Assembly: GCA_964631945.1 (NCBI GenBank)
Contig: CAZWAY010000032.1
Location: 1-64,000 of the forward strand
Length of the DNA: 64,000 bases
From: JABFRZ01 sp964631945
GTDB lineage: Bacteria; Planctomycetota; UBA1135; GCA-002686595
Direction of reading: 5' to 3'
Positions 50,216 to 59,548 of the stretch are shown in pieces. Position 1 is the stretch's first letter. The number at the start of each line of letters is the position of its first letter. The notes under the pieces were generated by a model. That model worked only from the letters and a program-made list of their open reading frames with translations. It did no database searches and was not told the DNA's origin. A program made the translations under genes and the position numbers.

Positions 50216-52291
50216 CTAGCGCGCCCGCAAGAGGCGCATCAGCTCGACGCGCACGTCCTTGCTGAGGTTCAGCCGGCCGAGGGCGCCCGCGGTGGCCGCG
50301 CGCACGGCGAACGAGCCCTCCTTCTGGGCCACCTCGCGCAGCAGCTGGACCACGCCGGTGTCGACCGTCCCGCTGCGCGAGAAGGTCCCGGCCAGGGCCT
50401 TGGCCGCGCGCACGCGCACGTCCTCGCTGCGCTCCGCGTTCGTGAGCACGGCGGTGATGCGCTCGACCTGCGCGGGCCCGCCCGCGAACTGGAGCACGCC
50501 CAGGGCCGGAGCGACCACCTCGTCCGGACGGTTCGCCAGCGTGGCGGCCAGGGTCTCGACGGCCGGTCCGACGTCGGTCTTGCCGCCGGCAGCGAGCTGG
50601 AAGAGCGCCTCGGCCGCCCGTCCGGCGAGCATCAGGGCCTCCTGACGGTCGCGGTTCATGGGCTCGCTCGCGGCCGCTTCGGTGGCCGCACTGAGGTCGG
50701 CGCCCGGAGTCAGGACGCCGTTGACCTTGCCGCCGAAGGCGCCCGCGTCCATGTCGGGCGAGGAAGACTGGACGAAGATCTGCGTGCGCGCGAAGCGCGG
50801 CTCGCTGCGGATCTCGTTCACGGCCTGGCGCGCGGTCATGTCGCCGCACTTCTCGTTCACGACCACCAGGTCGACCCCGGGCAACGAACGCAGCGACACG
50901 ACGCCGCGCCCGCCCGTGGGCCACCAGCTGGTGTGGTAGCCGAACTCGTCGAGCTGCGCGGCCAAGGCGCGCCCGGCGGCCTCGTCACCGCCGATCACGG
51001 CCCCGATGCGCAGGACCTCGCGCCCGGCGGCAGTGGCCAGGGCGGCCACCGTGTCCGCACCGGCCCCGTCGCGGTTGCGATAGGCGATGCGCGCCAGCGC
51101 CACGGCCGCCTCGCCCTGCACCGCGCCGCTGTGGGAGGCCTTCAGGGCGGCCTGCAGGTTGGGGGACACGCTCTTGCCGGTGTCGGCCAGGAGCCGGCAC
51201 AGGCCCGAGGCCGCGATCATGTCGTTCCGGCCGATGGCCCAGCCGAGGGCCAGGTCGAGGGACTCGGGACCCGCGAGCTGGGCCGCGAGTTCGTCGGCCT
51301 TCAGGCGCTCGGGCCACTCACCCGCCTCCTGCCCCGCGGCCAGCCACTCGTCGAGGCGCCCGATCTCGGTCACCGCGCAACGAGCGATCCCGGCCAGCGC
51401 CGGGCCCGCGTCGCCGAGCAGCGCGAGCGAGCGGTAGTAGTCCTTCTTGGCCATTTCGGGCGCGTACAGGAAGCGCGGGACCTCGGTCGCGACCAGACCG
51501 TTGCCCTCCCAGCGCCAGATCACGTCCGAGTACTGGTGCGGCGCGAGTACGGCATCGTCCTCGCGGTAGTAGGCCTCGCCCTGCGCCAGGAAGAGCTGGC
51601 CCGCGTCTCCGCCGCCACCCAGACGGGTGAGGGCCTGGGTCGCAGCGCTGCGCACTCCGCCGTCGGCGTCCTGGGCCGCCGCGCGGGCGAGCGCGGCCTT
51701 GGCGCGCGCATCACCGATGTAGCCCAGGGTCAGCGCGACGTTGCGGCGCAGGAAGGCGTCGGGTGCGTCCAGCGTCTCGATCAGGGGCGGCACGACGTCC
51801 GAACCCATGCGCGTCAGGGCCTGCATCACGTTGACGCGCCGGTCCTGGTCGCTGCCCTCGGCCAGCGAGTAGAGCAGGATCGGCACGGCGTACTCGCCGT
51901 AGCTCGAGGCGAGTTCGTTGATCACCTTGGTGCGCGCCACGGCGTCCTCGGTGTTGAGCTTCTTCAGGAGCTCCCGGATCGCGTCCGGGTTGTTCTCGCG
52001 CTGCCGCCGGCCGAGCTTGGCCTTCTGCACCAGTTCGCGCGCGACCAGTTCGAGCTCGCCGCCCTGCGTGAGCAACTTCAGCCACACCTTGTTCTCGGTG
52101 TTGGTCCAGAGCTCGTAGGCGGCCTCGTTGGAGAGGTCCGCGCCCAGCACCTTCTGGAGCAGGCCCAGGGCCTCCTCGTTGGCGCCGCGCGTGAGCGCCT
52201 CGACGGCGGCCTGGAAGTCGTCGGACTGGGCCCGAACGGGAGCGGAGAAGGACGCGGCGAGCGCCAGCAGGCAGAGGGGCCGACGGATCAT
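50216..52291 (-). CDS. Secreted HEAT-repeat protein with a receiver-like internal domain
   Basis: A 691-residue protein with a signal peptide (LCLLALAASFSAPVRA, cleavage about residue 20). Armadillo/HEAT-type helices follow (about 40-260), for example NEAAYELWTNTENKV and RRNVALTLGYIGDARAKAAL, with further repeats at about 350-425. Residues about 425-535 instead look like an alpha/beta receiver fold (REVLRIGAVIGGDEAAGRAL...GVDLVVVNEKC...RTQIFVQSSS). There is no conserved phospho-Asp pocket, because VVVNEKC replaces the LxxDxxxP motif. The tail has more HEAT-like repeats (VRVRAAKALAGTF, VRAATAGALGRLN). Probably an extracytoplasmic scaffold. Confidence 0.68.
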   Translation of the reverse strand: MIRRPLCLLALAASFSAPVRAQSDDFQAAVEALTRGANEEALGLLQKVLGADLSNEAAYELWTNTENKVWLKLLTQGGELELVARELVQKAKLGRRQRENNPDAIRELLKKLNTEDAVARTKVINELASSYGEYAVPILLYSLAEGSDQDRRVNVMQALTRMGSDVVPPLIETLDAPDAFLRRNVALTLGYIGDARAKAALARAAAQDADGGVRSAATQALTRLGGGGDAGQLFLAQGEAYYREDDAVLAPHQYSDVIWRWEGNGLVATEVPRFLYAPEMAKKDYYRSLALLGDAGPALAGIARCAVTEIGRLDEWLAAGQEAGEWPERLKADELAAQLAGPESLDLALGWAIGRNDMIAASGLCRLLADTGKSVSPNLQAALKASHSGAVQGEAAVALARIAYRNRDGAGADTVAALATAAGREVLRIGAVIGGDEAAGRALAAQLDEFGYHTSWWPTGGRGVVSLRSLPGVDLVVVNEKCGDMTARQAVNEIRSEPRFARTQIFVQSSSPDMDAGAFGGKVNGVLTPGADLSAATEAAASEPMNRDRQEALMLAGRAAEALFQLAAGGKTDVGPAVETLAATLANRPDEVVAPALGVLQFAGGPAQVERITAVLTNAERSEDVRVRAAKALAGTFSRSGTVDTGVVQLLREVAQKEGSFAVRAATAGALGRLNLSKDVRVELMRLLRAR

Positions 52292-52371
52292 GGCGGTGCG
52301 TGGGCAGGACCGGCGAGAGTCCCGCGCGGTTGGAGTGCAGGGGAGAGGCGGGATCGAGACGAGGATGAACG

Positions 52372-52406
52372 AAAAGACCCCAACCCCGGTCGCAGAAACG
52401 GGGTTG
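52372..52406 (-). terminator. Rho-independent terminator of anmK
   Basis: On the minus strand an 8-bp stem CAACCCCG/CGGGGTTG with a 10-nt loop (52381-52406) is followed by GGGTCTTTTC. It lies 66 bp after the anmK stop and before the HEAT gene. Confidence 0.7.
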
Positions 52407-52471
52407 CGGGATGATAGCGAGGGTCCCCCCGGGATCAAGGAACCCCGGGACGAGGAACGCAGCGATAGAGC

Positions 52472-53695
52472 CTATCCGCGCTCGGCTCCCTGGCTACCGG
52501 GCAGCGCCGGCGTTTCGCCGCCCGTGGACGCCAGCGGGGGCAGACTGAGCTTGCCCAGCACCCCCCCGCGGCGGGCGCCGGTCACGCTCGGCTCCGTGGA
52601 CGGACGCCCAAGCACGAAACGCACGGCCAGGTGCGCGAAGAAAGTCGCCTCGCGGGCCTCGGGCGGGATGCCGTGCGCGGCGCTGGACTCCAGCGCGAGC
52701 CCGGTTCGGCCCCGGAGCTCGCCCAGCAGGCTGGGGTTGAAGGCGCCTCCGCCGCACACGACCAGCACCCCCGGACGTCCCTCCAGGAAGCGTGCCAGCG
52801 CCTGCGCCACGCTCTCGGCCACCAGCGCGGTCCCGGTCGCGAGCGCGTCCTCGGCCGTGAGCCCCAGCTGGCGCGCGCGACTCGCCGCGCCGCGGACGTA
52901 GGCCCCGCCGAAGGTGTCGCGGCCCGTGCTCTTCGGTGGGCGACGGTCGAAGAACGGGTGCGCGAGCCACTCGGCCAGGAGGCCTACGCTCACGCGCCCG
53001 CGCGCGGCCGCCGCGCCGTCGCGATCGCAGTCCGCGCCGAGGAAGACGCGCGCCAGGCCGTCCAGCAGCGCATTCGCCGGCCCCGTGTCGAAGGCCAGCG
53101 GCGGCCCGTCCGAAGTCAGGTAGGTGACGTTGGCCATGCCGCCCAGGTTCAGGATCACGGCCGGCCGCGGCAGCGCGGGAAACAGCTCGGGGTCGAGCAC
53201 GCCCGAGAGCGGCGCGCCCTCGCCGCCGGCCGCCAGGTCGGCCATGCGGAAGTCGCTGACCGTGGGTGCGCCGGCAGCGTGGGCCACGAAGTCGCCGTCG
53301 CCGAGCTGCAGCGTGGCCGCGCCGCGGGGCTCGTTGCCGTCGTGGTGCCAGACGGTCTGGCCGTGGCTGCCGACCAGATCGAGGCCCAGGCCGGCGCGCT
53401 CGGCCAGCGCACGCGCGGCCAGACCGAAGGCGCGCCCGAGGTCGCGGTCCAGCAGCGCGAGTGCGCGCGCATCGAGCGGCTCCCCGTCCAGGACCGCCCG
53501 CAACTCGCGCGCGAGTTCGCGCGGGAACGGCAGCGTCTCGAAGGCCAGCGGCACGGGCGTACCGGCCGACCCGAACCGCAACAGGGCCACGTCGATGCCG
53601 TCGGCCGAGGTGCCCGAAAGCACCCCGGCCACGCACGCCTCGTCCCTGGCGAGCCGGGACCACAGTCGCGACAGGGGATGCTCGCGCTCCGACAT
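52472..53695 (-). CDS. anmK: Anhydro-N-acetylmuramic acid kinase AnmK
   Basis: Cytosolic kinase that cleaves and phosphorylates 1,6-anhydro-MurNAc from recycled peptidoglycan to MurNAc-6-P. Family motifs: GVLSGTSADGIDVALL (P-loop-like), GSHGQTVWH, LQLGDGD, NLGGMANVTYL, FDTGPANALLDGL and CGGGAFNPSLL. Length (407 aa) exceeds the usual 370 because of a roughly 40-residue C-terminal Ala/Gly/Pro-rich tail. Peptidoglycan recycling is implied. TACGAT lies 8 nt before the ATG and no ribosome site is visible. The partner MurQ is not nearby. Confidence 0.93.
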   Translation of the reverse strand: MSEREHPLSRLWSRLARDEACVAGVLSGTSADGIDVALLRFGSAGTPVPLAFETLPFPRELARELRAVLDGEPLDARALALLDRDLGRAFGLAARALAERAGLGLDLVGSHGQTVWHHDGNEPRGAATLQLGDGDFVAHAAGAPTVSDFRMADLAAGGEGAPLSGVLDPELFPALPRPAVILNLGGMANVTYLTSDGPPLAFDTGPANALLDGLARVFLGADCDRDGAAAARGRVSVGLLAEWLAHPFFDRRPPKSTGRDTFGGAYVRGAASRARQLGLTAEDALATGTALVAESVAQALARFLEGRPGVLVVCGGGAFNPSLLGELRGRTGLALESSAAHGIPPEAREATFFAHLAVRFVLGRPSTEPSVTGARRGGVLGKLSLPPLASTGGETPALPGSQGAERG

Positions 53696-53702
53696 GGGGC
53701 GC

Positions 53703-53709
53703 TATCGTA
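53703..53709. promoter_or_regulatory. Overlapping divergent -10 elements (TATCGT plus, TACGAT minus)
   Basis: The heptamer TATCGTA reads TACGAT on the minus strand (8 nt before anmK ATG) and TATCGT on the plus strand (31 nt before the NtrC-type gene). The two genes are separated by only 44 bp, so their promoters may exclude each other. Confidence 0.4.
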
Positions 53710-53739
53710 GGCAGCGCGAGAAGCGGAAAGGATGCGAGC

Positions 53740-55152
53740 GTGAGCGAATCGGAGCGTGGCAAGACGGCGACGACCGTGCTGGTCGTGGACGATGACCCCG
53801 ACATCTGCGTGGCCCTGGAGATGCTCCTGCGCTACGAGGGTTTCGAGGTCTGGACCGCTCCGAACGGCAAGCAGGCCCTGGCGCGCCTGGAGAAGGAACA
53901 GGCCGCCGGGCGACGCTGCGAGCTCGTCCTCACGGACGTGAAGATGCCCGACATGGACGGCCTGGCGCTGCTCGAGCGCGTGCGTGCCTGGCCGGAGCCG
54001 CCGGCGGTGGTGATGATCTCGGGCCACGGCGACGTGGCCACGGCCGTCGACGCGGTGCGGCGCGGCGCGCTCGACTTCCTGGAGAAGCCGCTCGACCAGA
54101 ACCGCGTGCTGGTGGCGCTGCAGAACGCCCTGCGCCAGACCAAGCTCGCCAGGGAGAACCGCGGCCTGCGGCGCGCGCTCTCGGAACGCTGGGAACTGAT
54201 CGGCGAGAGCGAGCCGATGCGCCGCCTGCGGGCCGAGATCGCGCGCATCGCCGCCTCGGACGCGCCCGCCCTGATCCTGGGCGAGAACGGCACCGGCAAG
54301 GAGGTGGTGGCGCGCAACCTGCACTTCGCCTCGGCCGTGAGCGCGGGCCCGTTCGTGCCGGTGAACTGCGCCGCGATCCCCTCCGAGCTGATCGAGTCCG
54401 AGCTGTTCGGGCACGAGAAGGGCAGCTTCACGGGCGCCCACGAGCGTCGCATCGGCCACTTCGAGGCGGCCGACGGCGGCACACTCTTCCTGGACGAGAT
54501 CGGCGACATGCCGCTGGCCGCGCAGGCCAAGGTGCTGCGCGCGCTGGAGACGCGCGAGATCACGCGCGTGGGTGGCTCGAAGCCGCTCCTGGTCGAGATC
54601 CGCGTGGTGGCCGCGACCAATGCCGATCTGGCCCAGGCGGTGGCGGACAAGAGCTTCCGCATGGACCTCTTCTACCGCCTCAACGTCGTGCCGGTGCGCA
54701 TCCCTTCGCTGCGCGAACGCGGCGAGGACGTGCCGCTCCTGGCGCGCCACTTCCTGGCCCAGATCGCGGGGCGCACCGGGCGCCGGCCGCGCGAGCTCGA
54801 GCCCGACGCGCTGGCCTGCCTGTGCGGATTGCCTTACCCGGGCAACGTGCGCCAGCTGCGCAACCTGCTCGAGGCCGCGAGCGTGCTGGCCGAGGACGCG
54901 ATCACGCGCGCGGACCTCGAACGCATCCTCGAGAACGGACCGGGCCTCAGTTCACCCCCCACCGGTCCGACCCAGCGCTTCGACGACCCCTTCGCGGCCG
55001 AGACCTTCGAGGACTTCAAGGAGCGCAGCGAGGCGCGCTTCTTCCGCCAGAAGCTGGCCGAGAACGAGGGCAACGTCAAGCGCACCGCCGAACGCCTCGG
55101 CATGCAGCGCAGCCACCTCTACAAGAAGCTCGAGCGCTTCGACCTGAAGTGA
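53740..55152 (+). CDS. NtrC-family sigma-54 dependent response regulator
   Basis: A 470-residue regulator. Receiver domain (about 10-125) with acidic pocket DDDPD, phospho-Asp66 in LTDVKMPD, Thr/Ser and Lys (FLEKPLDQ). AAA+ domain (about 145-380) with Walker A GENGTGKE, the sigma-54 contact motif GSFTGA in place of GAFTGA, Walker B GGTLFLDEIGDMP and GNVRQLRNL. C-terminal Fis-type HTH ends the protein (KRTAERLGMQRSHLYKKLER). It should activate sigma-54 promoters; its targets are unknown. No partner histidine kinase is adjacent. The GTG start follows a GGAAAGGA ribosome site; a closer ATG is out of frame. Confidence 0.92.
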   Translation: MSESERGKTATTVLVVDDDPDICVALEMLLRYEGFEVWTAPNGKQALARLEKEQAAGRRCELVLTDVKMPDMDGLALLERVRAWPEPPAVVMISGHGDVATAVDAVRRGALDFLEKPLDQNRVLVALQNALRQTKLARENRGLRRALSERWELIGESEPMRRLRAEIARIAASDAPALILGENGTGKEVVARNLHFASAVSAGPFVPVNCAAIPSELIESELFGHEKGSFTGAHERRIGHFEAADGGTLFLDEIGDMPLAAQAKVLRALETREITRVGGSKPLLVEIRVVAATNADLAQAVADKSFRMDLFYRLNVVPVRIPSLRERGEDVPLLARHFLAQIAGRTGRRPRELEPDALACLCGLPYPGNVRQLRNLLEAASVLAEDAITRADLERILENGPGLSSPPTGPTQRFDDPFAAETFEDFKERSEARFFRQKLAENEGNVKRTAERLGMQRSHLYKKLERFDLK

Positions 55153-55234
55153 CGGTGCGGGAGTGCGCTCGAAACGAGCGCGGCCGGCACTCCGCGCGTG
55201 CGGGCTGCCGGCCGCGAGGCTCGCGGGTCCGCGG

Positions 55235-56215
55235 CTAGAGGACCTTCTTCTTCTTGGGAGCGGGCTGCTCCTTGCTGGCAGTGGCAGCCGCGGCGGCCGG
55301 CTTGGTGCCCTTGACCGGCGCATCCGAGGTCTTCTTGGCCACGGCCGGGCTGGCCGTGGCGGTCGGGAGCTTGCCGCCCTCCGGGATCTTGAGCTTCATG
55401 CCGACCTGCAGCGCCTCGGGCGTGCGCAGCTTGTCGTGGTTGGCCTCGAGCAGCTCCTTCCAGCGCGTGGCCGTGCCGAACACGGCCAGCGAGATGTCGG
55501 ACAGCGTGTCGCCGGGCTTGACCTCGTACTCGGCGAGCTTGGCAGCCGGGACCACCGGCGTGGACGTGGGGCGCGACGTCCGCGGCGCGCTCTCGGCCGC
55601 GAGCGTGGGCGCGACGGGCGCGCTCGTACCGGTGCCCGCCCGCAGGCCGGCGTCGACCGCGAGCAGGTCGTACAGCGGCACGAGGATGTCCGTGCCCGGG
55701 GTGAGCTCGGCCGGATCGTCGTTGGCCCGCATGAGGTTCCGCGTGTAGCGCCCGTCCTGGTAGAAGCGCTGCGCGAGCAGCGACCAGGTATCGCCCTCGA
55801 CGACCGTGTACACCATGTAGTCGTCGGCGAACGACGGCCGCAGGCCGACGGCCGAGCCGAGGATGCGCTGCGAGCGGTCGAACTCCGGCTCGAGCGTGAG
55901 CGTCGGCGCGGCGGACGAGTTTGCGGGCTGGAGATCGGCCGAGGTCCAGGCCGCCTGGTCCTGGCCGGCGAACTCGTCGCCCGCGTTCAGCAGCAGGCTC
56001 GTCTCCGTCTTGCCGTCCAGGGTCTCGCCGACCGGCGCCGGAGTCACTCCGAGCGGGTCCACCGGGGTGACGCCTTCCTGTTGCAGGACCTGACGAGCCC
56101 CGCTCAGGGGATCGGCGGCCTCGACCTCGTCGCCTCCGCGGTTGAAGGAGATGGCCAGGACGACCGCGGCCACGAACAGCACCGCCAGCACCACCAGCTT
56201 TTCGAAGTTACCCAT
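55235..56215 (-). CDS. Membrane-anchored LysM protein
   Basis: A 326-residue protein with an N-terminal membrane helix (LVVLAVLFVAAVVLAISF) and an extracytoplasmic region with two LysM domains. The first lies at about 155-205 (YTVVEGDTWSLLAQRF...DILVPLY) and the second at about 245-295 (YEVKPGDTLSDISLAVFG...MKLKIPEGG). A Pro/Ala/Thr linker separates them and the end is Lys-rich (KKKKVL). It probably binds peptidoglycan. The ATG at 56215 begins the short cytoplasmic tail before the helix. Confidence 0.85.
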   Translation of the reverse strand: MGNFEKLVVLAVLFVAAVVLAISFNRGGDEVEAADPLSGARQVLQQEGVTPVDPLGVTPAPVGETLDGKTETSLLLNAGDEFAGQDQAAWTSADLQPANSSAAPTLTLEPEFDRSQRILGSAVGLRPSFADDYMVYTVVEGDTWSLLAQRFYQDGRYTRNLMRANDDPAELTPGTDILVPLYDLLAVDAGLRAGTGTSAPVAPTLAAESAPRTSRPTSTPVVPAAKLAEYEVKPGDTLSDISLAVFGTATRWKELLEANHDKLRTPEALQVGMKLKIPEGGKLPTATASPAVAKKTSDAPVKGTKPAAAAATASKEQPAPKKKKVL

Positions 56216-56535
56216 CGGACGAGACACCACTAGGACGACCCAAGGTCTTGCTTGGAATGGACTTGGAACGGGAGGGGCGGCCTGCTCCGGCACGGCGCGA
56301 GCCCCGAAACCGCATGATCCAGAGCGCGCCGGACGTTTTCAAAGGGAAAGGCGGCAAATCCACGAAGGGCAGCGTGTGCGCCTCGCCCTCATACACGATG
56401 CTGGGGGTCGAGGGGAGGCGAACCGGGCCCCCCGGAGCGCGATTGTCGCCCGCCCGCCGCGCCGCTATTCTCGGACGGTCCAGGGCGCGGTTCCTCCGCT
56501 TCGGAGCCGGCATGCGTGCGCTGGACGCACCCGCC
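56216..56535. other. 320-bp intergenic region between LysM gene and lipoprotein-kdsB-pyrG operon
   Basis: A divergent control region with no supported gene. It holds a plus-strand promoter candidate at 56443-56471, a small palindrome CCGGG-CCC-CCCGG at 56423-56435, and a T/A-richer stretch around 56330-56400. No known RNA element recognised. Confidence 0.5.
56443..56471 (+). promoter_or_regulatory. Predicted promoter TTGTCG-N17-TATTCT of the kdsB-pyrG operon
   Basis: TTGTCG (56443-56448) and TATTCT (56466-56471) are 17 bp apart, each matching 4 of 6 consensus positions. They lie 64 nt before the lipoprotein ATG, with a normal leader. Confidence 0.5.
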
Positions 56536-57063
56536 ATGATCCAAGTCCAGCGCGTTCTCCCGTACCTGGCCGGCGCCCTGCTGTGCGCCTGCGCGAGTTC
56601 CGGTTCGGCTTCCGGCTCGAACTCGATGCTCGTCACGCTGCGCGACTTCAAGAGCGGCAAGCGCTTCGAACTCGCCAGCGAGTCCCACACCCAGCGCGTG
56701 AGCTACTACTCCGGCGCGCGCACGGAAGCCACGCGCAAGGTGCAGAGCGACGAGATCATGGCCGCCCTCGCGCAGGAGCTCGCTCGCCAGGGACTCGAGC
56801 AGCACGCGCAAGCCGGACGCGCGCCCACGCTCGGCACGGGCGACCGGGTCAGCTGGGCGCTGGAACTCGAGCAGGGTTCGAGCACGCGCCACTGGCTGGT
56901 CGGCAAGGGCTCGGCTCCGGGCGAGTGGCAGGAGTTCCAGCGCTGCCGCGACACGTTCCTGCAGCTCTACAACATCACGGTCTCGTTCCAGACCGTGCAG
57001 AACGGGAGCGGCAAGGGCTACTTCGACGAGCGCGCGCCGGCGACGGACACGAAGCGCCCATGA
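56536..57063 (+). CDS. Predicted lipoprotein, first gene of kdsB-pyrG operon
   Basis: A 175-residue protein with signal VLPYLAGALLCAC (Cys about residue 19, possible second Cys) followed by a short Ser/Gly linker. The mature chain is mixed alpha/beta with segments MLVTLRDFKSGKRFELASES and SDEIMAALAQELARQGLEQHA. No family recognised. ATG 56536 is preferred over 56512 because it gives a tight signal peptide. Its stop overlaps the kdsB start (ATGA). Envelope function is suggested by the signal and the kdsB neighbour. Confidence 0.65.
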   Translation: MIQVQRVLPYLAGALLCACASSGSASGSNSMLVTLRDFKSGKRFELASESHTQRVSYYSGARTEATRKVQSDEIMAALAQELARQGLEQHAQAGRAPTLGTGDRVSWALELEQGSSTRHWLVGKGSAPGEWQEFQRCRDTFLQLYNITVSFQTVQNGSGKGYFDERAPATDTKRP

Positions 57064-57878
57064 GCGGCGCGCGCACGAGCTCCCGGCTCCGCGCGCTGGC
57101 GATCGTGCCCGCGCGCCTCGGTTCGACACGCCTGCCGCGCAAGATGCTGCTGCGCGCCAGCGGACGCTACCTGTTCGAGCACACCGTGCTCGGGGTGGGC
57201 CGCGCGCGCGCGCTCGAACGCGTCGTGCTGGCCACGGACTCGCCCGAGATCCAGGCCGCGGCGCGCGAGGTCGGGATCGAGGCCCTGCTGACGTCCAGCG
57301 CCCATGCCAGCGGCACCGACCGCGTGCACGAAGCCTTCGAGCAGCTCCTGGCCCGCGGCGAGGGTCCCTTCGAGGTGGTGCTGAACGTGCAGGGCGACGA
57401 ACCCGAGGTGCGCGGCGAGAGCCTCGATCCGCTGGTCGCGGCCTTCGACGACGCGGACGTGCGCCTGGCCACGCTGTGCACGCCGCTCGCGGATGCGCGC
57501 GCCGCGCTGGATCCCTCGATCGTCAAGGTCGTGCTCGACCGCGCCGGCGACGCGCTCTACTTCTCGCGCGCGCCGATCCCCGCTCCGGCCCCGAGCGCAC
57601 GCGAGAGCTCGCCGGCGCCGTTCCGGCGGCACCTGGGCGTGTACGCCTTCCGGCCCGACGCGCTGCGCGAGTTCTGCGCCCTGCCACGCGGCGCGCTCGA
57701 GGTGCGCGAGAGCCTGGAACAGCTGCGCTGGCTCGAGGCGGGCCGGCGCATCCGCGTGCTCGAGACGGCCGAGGGGTCGGTCGGGATCGACACGCCCGAA
57801 CACTACGCGGAGTTCCTGGCGCGCGAGGGCTCGCGCTCCTCCGCCGCCGCTGGCACAGTTGCACGGAGCAAGGCATGA
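57060..57878 (+). CDS. kdsB: 3-deoxy-manno-octulosonate cytidylyltransferase KdsB
   Basis: Activates KDO with CTP to CMP-KDO for lipopolysaccharide core assembly. Family motifs: IVPARLGSTRLPRKML, LNVQGDEPEV, YFSRAPIP and HLGVYAFR. Length 272 aa is near normal (about 250), with an extra N- and C-terminal tail. It implies an LPS-type outer membrane. Coupled by 4-bp overlaps to the lipoprotein and to pyrG. Confidence 0.93.
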   Translation: MSGARTSSRLRALAIVPARLGSTRLPRKMLLRASGRYLFEHTVLGVGRARALERVVLATDSPEIQAAAREVGIEALLTSSAHASGTDRVHEAFEQLLARGEGPFEVVLNVQGDEPEVRGESLDPLVAAFDDADVRLATLCTPLADARAALDPSIVKVVLDRAGDALYFSRAPIPAPAPSARESSPAPFRRHLGVYAFRPDALREFCALPRGALEVRESLEQLRWLEAGRRIRVLETAEGSVGIDTPEHYAEFLAREGSRSSAAAGTVARSKA

Positions 57879-59548
57879 CCAAGCACATCTTCATCACCGG
57901 CGGAGTGGTCAGCAGCCTGGGCAAGGGCCTGACCTCGGCCTCGATCGGCCTGATCCTCGAGCGCCGCGGTCTGTCGGTGTCGATGCAGAAGCTCGACCCG
58001 TACATCAACGTCGATCCGGGCACGATGAGCCCGTTCCAGCACGGCGAGGTGTACGTGCTCGACGACGGCACCGAGACCGACCTGGACCTCGGTCACTACG
58101 AGCGCTTCACGCACGCCAAGCTGACCAAGAACTCCAACTTCACCACCGGCAAGATCTACCAGGCGGTGATCTCGAAGGAACGCCGCGGCGACTACCTGGG
58201 CCGCACGGTCCAGGTCATCCCGCACATCACCGACGCGATCCGCGAGGCCATCCACGCCGGCGCGCGCGATGCCCAGGAACGCGAGGTCGACGTGGCCATC
58301 ACCGAGATCGGCGGCACGGTGGGCGACATCGAGAGCCTGCCGTTCCTGGAGGCCATCCGGCAGTTCGCCCTGGAGAAGCCGCGCGGCGACTGCATGTTCG
58401 TGCACCTGACGCTGCTGCCCTACCTGAAGGCCTCGGGCGAGCTCAAGAGCAAGCCGACCCAGCAGTCGGTCGGCAAGCTGCGCGAGATCGGGGTGCAGCC
58501 CGACGTGCTGATCTGTCGCACCGAGAAGCCCATGTCCGAGGACATGGCCAAGAAGATCTCGCTGTTCTGCAACGTGCGGCGCGAGGCCGTGATCGAGGAA
58601 CGCGACGTCGAGTTCTCGATCTACCAGGTGCCGGTCATGCTGGTCGAGGCCGGGCTCGACCGCATCATCGCCGAGCACCTCTCGCTGCCGCGCGACGCGC
58701 GCACCGACCTCTCGGACTGGGAGGCGATGGTGGCCGAGGTCAAGAGCGCCAGGCGTCGGGTCGAGATCGCCATCGTGGGCAAGTACATCGAGCTGCACGA
58801 TGCCTACAAGTCGATCTACGAATCGCTCGCGCACGCGGCCATCGCCAACCACGCCAAGATCGTGCTGCGCAAGGTGCGCGCCGAAGAGGTGGTCGACAAG
58901 GGCACGGGGGTGCTGGCGGGCGTCGACGGGGTGCTGATCCCCGGCGGTTTCGGCGAGCGCGGCCTGGAGGGCAAGATCGCCGCCATCCGCTGGGCGCGCG
59001 AGCAGCGCATCCCGTTCTTCGGCATCTGCCTGGGCCTGCAGTGCGCGGTGATCGAGTTCGCGCGCAACGTGCTGGGCCTGTCCGACGCGCACACGCTCGA
59101 GTACACGCTCGACACGCCGCACCCGGTGATCCACCTCCTGCCCACCCAGCACGACGTGTCCGACAAGGGCGGCACGATGCGGCTCGGGGCCTACGAGTGC
59201 CGCCTCCAGGCCGGTTCCCTGGCGCACAAGCTGTACGGCTCGGACACGATCCTCGAGCGCCACCGCCACCGCTACGAGGTCAACAACGCCTACCGCGAGC
59301 GCTTCCGCGCGGCCGGCTTCGTGCCGACCGGCATCAACCCGGAGCTCGACGTGGTCGAGCTCATGGAGCTCGCCGAGCACCCCTTCTTCGTGGGCGTGCA
59401 GTACCACCCCGAGTTCAAGAGCTCGCCGCTCGCGCCGCACCCGATCTTCCGCGGCTTCGTGGCCGCGGCCCTGGGCGCGCGCACGCGGGCCGGCAAGCCC
59501 GACCTGGTGCCAAAGGAAGAGCGGGTGCCGCTGGAGACCGAAGCATGA
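57875..59548 (+). CDS. pyrG: CTP synthase PyrG
   Basis: Forms CTP from UTP, ATP and glutamine. The 557-residue protein has the synthase domain (about 1-265, starting KHIFITGGVVSSLGKGL) and the glutamine amidotransferase domain. The latter has nucleophile Cys in FFGICLGLQ and the His-Glu pair in QYHPEF. All active-site residues are present. The kdsB-pyrG pairing is sensible because KdsB consumes CTP. The stop overlaps the DUF1844 gene by 4 bp. Confidence 0.97.
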   Translation: MTKHIFITGGVVSSLGKGLTSASIGLILERRGLSVSMQKLDPYINVDPGTMSPFQHGEVYVLDDGTETDLDLGHYERFTHAKLTKNSNFTTGKIYQAVISKERRGDYLGRTVQVIPHITDAIREAIHAGARDAQEREVDVAITEIGGTVGDIESLPFLEAIRQFALEKPRGDCMFVHLTLLPYLKASGELKSKPTQQSVGKLREIGVQPDVLICRTEKPMSEDMAKKISLFCNVRREAVIEERDVEFSIYQVPVMLVEAGLDRIIAEHLSLPRDARTDLSDWEAMVAEVKSARRRVEIAIVGKYIELHDAYKSIYESLAHAAIANHAKIVLRKVRAEEVVDKGTGVLAGVDGVLIPGGFGERGLEGKIAAIRWAREQRIPFFGICLGLQCAVIEFARNVLGLSDAHTLEYTLDTPHPVIHLLPTQHDVSDKGGTMRLGAYECRLQAGSLAHKLYGSDTILERHRHRYEVNNAYRERFRAAGFVPTGINPELDVVELMELAEHPFFVGVQYHPEFKSSPLAPHPIFRGFVAAALGARTRAGKPDLVPKEERVPLETEA

